Positions 57,593-64,000 of a stretch of 64,000 nt of DNA are shown here, one piece after another. Every line of letters begins with the position of its first letter. Position 1 is the stretch's first letter. A model generated the notes under the pieces. The model did no database searches. It saw only the letters and a program-made list of their open reading frames with translations, and was not told the DNA's origin. Where the stretch lies: NCBI RefSeq assembly GCF_030066895.1, contig NZ_JASJAV010000001.1, positions 1 to 64,000 on the forward strand. The letters run 5' to 3'. This DNA is from Breoghania sp. Lineage in GTDB: Bacteria; Pseudomonadota; Alphaproteobacteria; Rhizobiales; Stappiaceae. Both the position numbers and the translations under genes were made by a program.

Positions 57593-57744
57593 TCAGGAGC
57601 AAAACGTGCTCCTCGCGCAGCGCTAGCGGCATTGTAGCCTCCACAAAGACCTCTTCAAAAACCACTCCCCCATCCAGACACCTGGCCGAATTTACTTAAA
57701 GCCAATAGCGTTACCCCGCCTGAGCAAAGCGGGGTTCGAGATCT

Positions 57745-58266
57745 TTGGCGAGCGACTTCCACTATTCAGACGAGACGATCCGCACCATTCTCGACGAGGT
57801 GAAGACCATTGCCATCGTCGGGGCAAGCGCTAATCCCGTCAGGCCGAGCTTCTTCGTCCTGAAATACATGATCGACAAGGGATACACCGTCTTTCCGATC
57901 AATCCGGGTCAGGCGGGCAAGGAAATCCTCGGCCGCCCGTGCTTTGCGACGCTCGCCGACGTGCCGGGCCCGGTGGATATGGTCGATATCTTCCGCGCAT
58001 CCGAAGCCATTCCCGGTATCGTGGAGGAAACGTTGGCGCTACAACCAAAGCCGAAAGTCGTCTGGATGCAGCTCGGCGTCGTTCACTAGGGGGCGGCGAT
58101 GCGGGCTAAAGAGGCAGGGCTCAAGGTTGTCATGGACCGCTGTCCGAAGATCGAATACGGCCGGCTTTCCGGCGAGATCGTCTGGATCGGCGTGAACTCA
58201 CGCACGATTTCGGCCCGCAAACCGACCCTGCGCGCAGGCTTCCAGCATCGCGACCTGCGCAAATGA
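57745..58266 (+). pseudogene. CoA-binding domain protein, in-frame TAG
   Basis: Small Rossmann protein of the CoA-binding (YccU-like) family. Start at TTG 57745 (MASDFHYSDETIRTILDEVK). Motif TIAIVGASANPVRPSFFVLK and YTVFPINPGQAGKEILGRPC. A TAG at 58087-58089 in KVVWMQLGVVH-*-GAAMRAKE replaces a Glu (family H/N-E-E-A-A), and the next Glu is Gly. It continues LKVVMDRCPKIEYGRLSGEI to TGA 58264-58266, 173 codons. Its target is unknown. Upstream of metY. Confidence 0.82.
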
Positions 58267-58465
58267 AACGGCGAACCCCCCTGTGTACCGGAAAAACGAT
58301 TTGCCGCTTTTAACCGCTGAGGGGAATAACGTGCTTCGATTTCAAGGCAATAAAGCGACATTTTTCACCACGGCAAGACTTTCAAAACGCACCGGCCGCG
58401 ATCCACGGTCCCGAACCGATTGTTGCATCGCGCACGGTGGAGAAACGACAAGGGAACCGACCTTC
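58267..58465 (+). promoter_or_regulatory. Leader region of metY
   Basis: 199 bases without a gene between the CoA-binding gene and metY. Methionine genes of this type often carry SAM-responsive leaders in alphaproteobacteria. A block at 58300-58360 (GCCGCTTTTAACC ... GCAATAAAGCGAC) can pair in part, but I cannot match it to a known SAM riboswitch consensus. Confidence 0.3.
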
Positions 58466-59746
58466 ATGACAGACAAGACCCCGGGATTTTCCACCCTTTC
58501 CATTCATGCCGGAGCGCAGTCCGACCCCGCCACCGGCGCGCGCGCCACGCCGATCTATCAGACGACTTCCTACGTCTTTGACGACGCGGACCACGCCGCC
58601 TCGCTGTTCGGACTTCAGGCCTTCGGCAACATCTACACCCGCATCACCAACCCCACGACCGCAGTCCTGGAAGAGCGTGTGGCAACCCTTGAAGGCGGCA
58701 CCGCGGCGCTTGCGGTGGCCTCGGGCCATGCCGCGCAGATGCTGATCTTCCACGGCCTGATGCAGCCGGGCGACGAGTTCGTCGCCTCCACCAAGCTCTA
58801 CGGTGGCTCCATCAACCAGTTCAGCCATTCCTTCGAGAGCTTCGGATGGAAGGTCAAATGGGCCGACCCGGACGACATTTCCTCCTTCGAGAAGGTGCTG
58901 TCGCCCAAGACCAAGGCCATCTACATCGAGTCGATCGCCAATCCCGGCGGCATTGTCACCGACATCGAGGCGGTTGCCGCCATCGCCAAGAAGGCGCGCG
59001 TGCCGCTGATCGTCGACAACACGCTGGCCTCGCCCTACCTATGCCGCCCGATCGAACACGGCGCGGACATCGTCGTCCACTCGCTCACCAAGTTCATGGG
59101 CGGGCACGGCAATTCCATGGGCGGCGTGATCATCGATGCGGGCACGTTCGACTGGTCGACCGACGACCGCTATCCGATGCTCTCCCAGCCCCGGCTGGAA
59201 TATAACGGCGTGGTGCTGCACGAGACTTTCGGCAACTTCGCCTTCGCCATCGCCATGCGCGCCCTCTCCTTGCGCGATCTCGGACCGGTTCTGTCGCCCT
59301 TCAACTCCTTCATGCTGCTGACGGGCATCGAGACCCTGCCGCTGCGCATGCAGCGCCATTGCGACAACACGCAGGCTGTCGCCGAGTGGCTGGAAAAGCA
59401 CCCGAAGGTCGATTGGGTTTCCTATGCCAGTCTGGAAAGCAGCCCCAACCACGAGCTGATGAAGAAGTACTCGCCGCGCGGCGGCGGCGCGGTCCTGACC
59501 TTCGGCATCAAGGGCGGCTATGACGCGGGCGTTAAATTCGTCCAGAGCCTGCAGCTCTTCTCGCATCTGGCCAATATCGGCGACACGCGCTCACTGGTGA
59601 TCCACCCGGCCTCCACCACTCACCGCCAGCTCACCGACGAGCAGAAGGTCGCCGCCGGCGCCGGTCCGGAGGTCGTGCGCCTCTCCATCGGCCTGGAGGA
59701 CGTGGAAGACATCATCGGCGATCTCGATCAGGCCCTGCACGCCTGA
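58466..59746 (+). CDS. metY: O-acetylhomoserine aminocarboxypropyltransferase (homocysteine synthase)
   Basis: Intact 426 residues from MTDKTPGFSTLSIHAGAQSD. PLP enzyme of the Cys/Met metabolism family making homocysteine from O-acetylhomoserine and sulfide. PLP Lys in DIVVHSLTKFMGGHGNSMGG; also YGGSINQFSHSFESFGWKV, LIVDNTLASPYLCRPIEHGA, NIGDTRSLVIHPASTTHRQL. Ends TGA. Single gene with its own terminator. No sign of damage. Confidence 0.95.
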   Translation: MTDKTPGFSTLSIHAGAQSDPATGARATPIYQTTSYVFDDADHAASLFGLQAFGNIYTRITNPTTAVLEERVATLEGGTAALAVASGHAAQMLIFHGLMQPGDEFVASTKLYGGSINQFSHSFESFGWKVKWADPDDISSFEKVLSPKTKAIYIESIANPGGIVTDIEAVAAIAKKARVPLIVDNTLASPYLCRPIEHGADIVVHSLTKFMGGHGNSMGGVIIDAGTFDWSTDDRYPMLSQPRLEYNGVVLHETFGNFAFAIAMRALSLRDLGPVLSPFNSFMLLTGIETLPLRMQRHCDNTQAVAEWLEKHPKVDWVSYASLESSPNHELMKKYSPRGGGAVLTFGIKGGYDAGVKFVQSLQLFSHLANIGDTRSLVIHPASTTHRQLTDEQKVAAGAGPEVVRLSIGLEDVEDIIGDLDQALHA

Positions 59747-59768
59747 GAGATCTGACGTGCCGAATTGA

Positions 59769-59805
59769 AAGGCGCGTGGGCCCCGGCCCGTGCGCTTTTT
59801 CTTTG
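59769..59805 (+). terminator. Rho-independent terminator of metY
   Basis: AGGCGCGTGGGCC, loop CC, GGCCCGTGCGC followed by TTTTTCTTT, starting 23 bases after the metY stop. Confidence 0.8.
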
Positions 59806-59849
59806 CGCGGATGAGAGGCCCGTCCCCGCCGCCTCCCCGATTTTCCTTC

Positions 59850-59937
59850 CGTCATCCCCCGGCGAAGTCCGGGGGATCCAGCACGTTCCCCATATGCCGT
59901 TGCCTGCTGGATTGCCCGGACAAAGCCGGGCAATGAC
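59850..59937. repeat. Palindromic repeat family B
   Basis: GTCATCCCCCGGCGAAGTCC left arm and CTGGATTGCCCGGACAAAGC then CGGGCAATGACGA right arm. Near copy of 25696-25782. Confidence 0.75.
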
Positions 59938-59987
59938 GACAGAGAAAGCAGGAGGAAGGACGACACGCCTCTCCGACCCGCGAAACA

Positions 59988-61374
59988 TTACGCGGCGCGA
60001 ATCCGCTCGAAAAACGTCGTGATCTCCTTGCGCAGCGCGCCGACCTCACCGTCGACCGCATCGACCGATCCGCCGACTTCCTCGCTCGCCGCCAGAGTGT
60101 CCCCCCCGGCGATCGAACGCAATTCCTCCAGGTTGCGCGCCACGTCCGTGTTCGCGCCCGCGGTCGTCTGCATGTTCTGCGAGATATAGCCGATCGCCGT
60201 CATGTTGCCCGCAATCGACGAGCCGACCTCGCCGGAAATCTCCGAGATCTCCATGGTGGAGGTGACGATGCCCTCGATCTCGTCCACCGTGTGCGCCGTC
60301 GCCTTCTGGATGGCGTCAATCTGACCGGCGATTTCCTCGGCGGCGTTCGAGGTCTGCTCCGCAAGCTTCTTCACCTCCACGGCGACGACCGCGAACCCGC
60401 GTCCGGCCTCGCCCGCACGTGCGGCTTCGATCGTCGCGTTGAGCGCGAAAAGGCTGGTCTGCGCCGCGATGTCGTTGATCAGTGACAGGACCGAGCCGAT
60501 CCGGTCCGCGGCATGGGCCAGATCGCGCACCGTGGTCCGCGTGGCAGTGGCGCACACGTGGCTTTCCTCGGTAAGCTTTGTCGCCTTGTCGGACTGCTCG
60601 CTGATCGCCGCAACCGCGTAGGTCAGTTCGTCAGAGGCTTGCGCACTGGCGGAAACGCCCTCGCTGGCCAGAGCGATCTCACGTCCCACCCCGTCGACCA
60701 TCGTCTTGGTTTCGTTGGCGACGCTGTCGAGCATTCCGGCCATGGTGCGCATCACGTCCATGACTTCCACAATCCGTGACAACGAGGTCTCCGTCACCCC
60801 TTCCAGTACCTGGATCGCCTCTTCGCGCCGCGACATGCGCTCCCGGCGCGCCTCCGCGTTCATCTACTCATAAGACCGCGAACGAGCGATCGAGATCGAG
60901 CATCACCGCACGCCCGATCGCGCGGGTGGCGGCCATCGCCCTGTTTCCGCCGATCAAGCCCGGACGGCCGACGATCTCCATCAGTTCGAGCATAATTCTC
61001 TGATAGCCGGCTATGTACCAGCGCGGCGCCATACCGACGCCGTAATGCGCCTCGCCAATACGCACGATGCTGGCGACATGGTCTTCGCCGAAGCTGTGAT
61101 TGAACATCAGGTTCCAATGCCGCATCTGCGCCTTTTTCAGGCCGCCGACATCCACGCGAACCATCGACCGCGTTTCATCGAACATGTTCAGATATTCGTA
61201 GAACCGGTCGAGAATACCCGGCATTTTCGAAGAGATCCACTCCCACACCTGCGCCAGCGTGCGTCGATCCTCAGGCGAGAACGAAGCAAAGGACAGCCGG
61301 TTGGCAATATCCAACTGATCTTTTGTATCTTTTTGTGTTTCTAGTAAATTGCAGCCTCTCAACCGGTGTTTCAA
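59988..61374 (-). pseudogene. Globin-coupled methyl-accepting chemoreceptor, frameshift plus TAG at the domain border
   Basis: Soluble sensor with an N-terminal globin-sensor (protoglobin) domain: LAQVWEWISSKMPGILDRFY, SFGEDHVASIVRIGEAHYGV, GMAPRWYIAGYQRIMLELME. After DLDRSFAV an extra T near 60871 shifts the frame and a TAG follows at 60864-60866 ([12 protein letters not shown]). The MCP signalling domain is intact: [40 protein letters not shown]. No membrane helix. The start is uncertain (TTG 61374, no clear ribosome-binding site). Ends TAA. Oxygen or redox sensing is typical of the family. Confidence 0.82.
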
Positions 61375-61474
61375 ACTTTAGTTGTTTTTACGTAGGAGGA
61401 TTTGAAAAAGATGTTAACTATACCGTTACCTTAAACGGTTTTTCCGCGTCAGCTTCAAAATAGCGCAAGTCGTT

Positions 61475-62563
61475 TCAACTAATACGCGCATCTCTCACTG
61501 CGTAAAACCGCGCGGCATGTACGACAAGCACCATCAATACGATGACGGCCAGCGCCTGGTGCGCCAAAGCAAACCCGAACGGCACGACGAGCAGCAGCGT
61601 CGCGATGCCCAGAACGGCCTGGGCAAGGACCGCGCCGACCGCATGGGCGGCCCCTGATTTCAGCAGCCGCGGCGCGACATCGCTCTTCCGCGTCGCCCAC
61701 CAGTGCCACAAGGCCAGCGCCAGCAGCAGGTAGGCGTCGCAGCGGTGCTGGAACTGCACGGTGGTGATATTCTCGAAGAAGTTCACCCAGGCCGGATCCA
61801 TCATCATCAGGCCGGAGGGCACGAGATCGCCGTCCATCAGCGGCCAGGTGTTGTAGGTCAGCCCCGCATGCAGCCCCGCCACGAGCCCGCCCAGGAAGAT
61901 CTGCACGAAGGCAAGCCCAACCAGCACCAGCGCTCTACGGCGCCCGGGAATCGGTTCGACGGGCAAGCGCTCGTCGCCCTGCGCGCCCAACCGTTGCGCG
62001 AGCCACAGCGCATAGGAAAGTATTCCGGAGGCAAACGTCAGATGGACCGCGAGCCGGTACTGGCTAACATCGACCCGGTCGACGAGCCCGGAGGTCACCA
62101 TCCACCAGCCGATCGCCCCCTGAAAGCCGCCCACGGCAAAGAGCAGCACGAGCCGCGGTTTCAGCCAGCGCTCGATACGTCCGGTCAACCAGAAGAAGAC
62201 GAGCGGCACGAAGAAGACGAAGCCGACGAACCGACCGAGAAAGCGGTGCGCCCATTCCCACCAGAAGATGCCCTTGAACTCGTCGAGGCTCATGCCCTTG
62301 TTGACGCGCTCATATTCGGGAGAGAGCTTGTATTTCGCGAATTCCTCGTCCCAGTCTGACTGGCTGAGCGGGGGAATGACGCCGTGGATCGGCTGCCATT
62401 CGGTAATGGAGAGGCCGGAATCGGTCAGCCGCGTCGCACCGCCCAGCATTACCATGCCGAAAACCAGCGCGACGATGACATAGAGCCACAGCCGCACCCA
62501 CACGCGGCCGCGCTGCGCGGGCGTGCGTTCCATTGTCTCGTTCGCGGTGATCTCAGCGCTCAC
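61475..62563 (-). CDS. ctaA: Heme A synthase (COX15/CtaA)
   Basis: Intact 362 residues from GTG 62563 behind GGGAGAAAAC; the longer frame upstream lacks family character. Converts heme O to heme A for cytochrome aa3. Eight helices; motifs MLGGATRLTDSGLSITEWQP, WEWAHRFLGRFVGFVFF, GLVAGLHAGLTYNTWPLMDG, VQFQHRCDAYLLLALALWHW with the conserved histidines. Ends TGA. Its presence shows an aerobic heme-copper oxidase elsewhere. Confidence 0.92.
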   Translation of the reverse strand: MSAEITANETMERTPAQRGRVWVRLWLYVIVALVFGMVMLGGATRLTDSGLSITEWQPIHGVIPPLSQSDWDEEFAKYKLSPEYERVNKGMSLDEFKGIFWWEWAHRFLGRFVGFVFFVPLVFFWLTGRIERWLKPRLVLLFAVGGFQGAIGWWMVTSGLVDRVDVSQYRLAVHLTFASGILSYALWLAQRLGAQGDERLPVEPIPGRRRALVLVGLAFVQIFLGGLVAGLHAGLTYNTWPLMDGDLVPSGLMMMDPAWVNFFENITTVQFQHRCDAYLLLALALWHWWATRKSDVAPRLLKSGAAHAVGAVLAQAVLGIATLLLVVPFGFALAHQALAVIVLMVLVVHAARFYAVRDARIS

Positions 62564-62744
62564 CGTTTTCTCCCACTCTCCCGATATTCCTCGTCGCCCG
62601 GCGCATGGACGTAGCCCGATCTGCGCCACACGGCAAGACGAAAGCGAGTACGGCTGCTTCGGGGCTCGACTTGACGCCCTTGGGGAAGCTACTTAGAGCG
62701 CGGCCGGAACGCCCCCGGTTTCCGCCCTTCGCGAAGGATCTCCC

Positions 62745-62942
62745 ATGCCGCCGCTCAAACGCCTGTTCGGAACCATCTTCCTGGTCGTCTTCGTGGTCGT
62801 CTACGCCTTCTTCGCGGCGGTGATCGGCGACATGACCATGCAGAACACCTCCGAACTCGTGCGTATCGCCTATTATCTCGTCGCCGGGCTTTTGTGGACG
62901 ATCCCCGCCGGCGCGATCATCTGGTGGATGTACCGGAGCTGA
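62745..62942 (+). CDS. DUF2842 small membrane protein
   Basis: Intact 65 residues: MPPLKRLFGTIFLVVFVVVY then two membrane helices (FFAAVIGDM..., YYLVAGLLWTIPAGAIIWWM). Matches the DUF2842 family of alphaproteobacteria, which often neighbours ctaA. Ends TGA. Function unknown. Confidence 0.8.
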   Translation: MPPLKRLFGTIFLVVFVVVYAFFAAVIGDMTMQNTSELVRIAYYLVAGLLWTIPAGAIIWWMYRS

Positions 62943-62957
62943 GGCGCGATCCGCTCC

Positions 62958-63619
62958 TCAAGAGCCCTGTCTCACAACCCCGGCAACAGGTGTTGGTGAT
63001 CGCATAAAGAAAAACCCCGTCACCGTGACGACGGAGAGCAAGCGCGCCGAGCAGCACCACGGCCGAAGCGCGCTGAACGTAGGTCTGATAGGCCGTCGCC
63101 ACGATGAAGAGATGGGTCAGAATCTGGCGCAACACGCCGAAAGCGGCCTTTCGAAATCCGACTTTTTCCGTTCCCCCCAGCGCCATCATCAGCGGCAACA
63201 GGGTGAACAGCAAGATATTGTCGAAACAGAAGATCAGCGCCGTCGGCACGGCGGCCGAAGCGCCCAGAGTGGCAAGCGTGATGCCCGGCCCCATATATCC
63301 GACATTGGAATAGCCGCCCGCTATGCCCTGAATAGTCGCCTCACCAATCCGCCCCGTCTTGATGATGCCGAAGCAGAAGGCCAGCGCGAAGGCGCAATAG
63401 GTGGAGAAGGTGGTGGTCGCAACGTAGTTGAGATTCGCCAGTTCCTCGATCGGGGTCTTTGCAAGAAGCTGTAAAGAACGGCGCCGGAAGGGCGAGATAG
63501 AGGATGAAGAAGTTCATCCATTCGAGCCCGGCGGCGGGAATGGAGCGCACCTTGCCGGAGAAATAACCCAAGAATATCTGTCCGAAGAACGGCAGGGCGA
63601 GGGAGATGACTTCCTGCAT
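62958..63619 (-). pseudogene. AEC-family transporter, frameshifts and large internal deletion
   Basis: Auxin-efflux-carrier type permease. MQEVISLALPFFGQIFLGYF, KVRSIPAAGLEWMNFFILYL; an A gained near 63474 (ALPAPFF-QLLAKTPIEELAN). Then GGYSNVGYMGPGITLATLGA and ALIFCFDNILLFTLLPLMMA. At about 63095 QILTHLFIVATA joins YQTYVQRASAVVLLGALL, which belongs near the C-terminus, so roughly 100 residues are missing. Further slips follow; the end at 62958 is approximate. Confidence 0.7.
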
Positions 63620-63794
63620 GCGGGAATAAATCCGGTGGTAAGGCGAAGAGAACGAGGGAGCGAAGCCGGTTCGCATCGTGGTTGCGGTTGCGCTTTCCGG
63701 CCGGGTCGGGGTATCCAGAATTGCCTAACGGGTTCGTGCCGTTAGATCAATTAGACGACAGGCCCGCGAAAGAACGGGCCGAACGAAAGACAAC

Positions 63795-64000
63795 ATGGCT
63801 CAGCACGCCCTCTCTCCCCTGATGAAACTGCGCTACCGCGCCGAATACGTCCTGCTGCGGCTTGTCGCCGGGCTGATCCGGCTGATGCCCGTGGAAACGG
63901 CTGCGCGGGTGATGGGCCGGGCCTGACGGCTGATTGCGCCGCTGACGGCGCGCCACGCCCATGCGCTGGAAAACATCGAGCTCGCCTTCCCCGACATGCC
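63795..64000 (+). pseudogene. Lysophospholipid/lipid A acyltransferase (LpxL/HtrB family), in-frame TGA, 3' end outside window
   Basis: MAQHALSPLMKLRYRAEYVL, LVAGLIRLMPVETAARVMGR, then a TGA at 63924-63926 where the family has Trp (GRA-W-RLIAPLTARH), then HALENIELAFPDMP (the N-L-x-x-A-F-P motif) to the window edge. Adds a secondary acyl chain to lipid A at the inner membrane. TGG to TGA fits. In the 80 bases upstream the hairpin GGCCCGCGAAAGAACGGGCC is seen. Confidence 0.8.

Noticed and set aside
42728-63926. Selenocysteine at in-frame TGA codons
   Set aside because: Both clear sites (BMP protein, LpxL-like) are Trp positions in the families, and no redox motif is present.
1-64000. Genome-wide reassignment of TAG to glutamine
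   Set aside because: TAG ends flgB, flgG, flgH, flgI, fliQ, fliR, flbT, hss, puuD and others exactly at family C-termini. flgI and flbT have it both inside and at the end. Other in-frame stops are TAA or TGA at Glu, Tyr and Trp sites.
1-64000. Programmed frameshifting as the reason for split genes
   Set aside because: Break sites share no slippery heptamer or structure, shifts are +1, +2, +5 and -1, and several genes need two or more.
1-64000. Insertion sequence or prophage as cause of the damage
   Set aside because: No transposase, integrase or phage gene, and no target-site duplications at the deletion junctions, were seen.
1-64000. tRNA or rRNA genes
   Set aside because: No cloverleaf with a T-arm motif or rRNA core sequence was recognised on either strand.

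Overview
This is a high-GC alphaproteobacterial window. The gene content points to the Hyphomicrobiales (Rhizobiales): the rhizobial-type flagellar order with motB-motC-motD, flaF and flbT, a phosphatidylcholine synthase, homospermidine synthase, and a purine cluster with a PuuD-type urate hydroxylase. I cannot place the genus.

Layout. (1) 1-29523 is a flagellar locus. flgF and a DUF1217 gene run left. motA-fliM-(DUF6468)-fliN-fliG-flhB-hypothetical run right to a convergent terminator near 7500. Everything from 7639 to 29523 is on the minus strand. In transcription order it reads flgB-flgC-fliE-flgG-flgA-flgI-motE-flgH-fliL-fliP, then flagellin, then fliF-fliH-motB-motC-motD-lytic transglycosylase-(flgE absent)-flgK-flgL-flaF-flbT-flgD-fliQ-flhA-fliR-fliJ-like-cheL-flgN-like-hypothetical. 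(2) 29685-30844 holds two small secreted or SH3 proteins. (3) 31054-34478 is a polyamine operon (ornithine decarboxylase, GNAT, homospermidine synthase) with a long leader and an AT-rich tract upstream. (4) 35713-51421 is a minus-strand purine and ureide cluster: uraH, xdhA, xdhB, xdhC, a BMP-type ABC importer, a uracil/xanthine permease, puuD, a fused uraD-allantoate amidohydrolase and an M20 hydrolase. (5) 52123-64000 is housekeeping: quinone reductase, pcs, an FAD hydroxylase, a thioesterase, an enoyl-CoA hydratase, a CoA-binding protein, metY, a globin-coupled chemoreceptor, ctaA, DUF2842, an AEC carrier and the start of an LpxL-like acyltransferase.

The dominant feature is pervasive gene disruption. 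About half of the recognisable genes are intact. The rest carry in-frame stops (I count 27: 19 TAG, 5 TAA, 3 TGA), about 50 frameshifts, and several internal deletions that sometimes weld neighbouring genes together. Lesions hit flagellar, catabolic and housekeeping genes alike. Intact neighbours keep operon overlaps and high GC3, so either the damage is very recent (genome decay) or the sequence is inaccurate (an unpolished or chimeric assembly). The sequence alone cannot decide between these. The TAG excess at glutamine positions looks at first like codon reassignment. However, TAG also ends many genes at the expected C-terminus, and other lost codons are Glu, Tyr and Trp. For broken genes I give the span of the whole ancestral gene and list the lesions.
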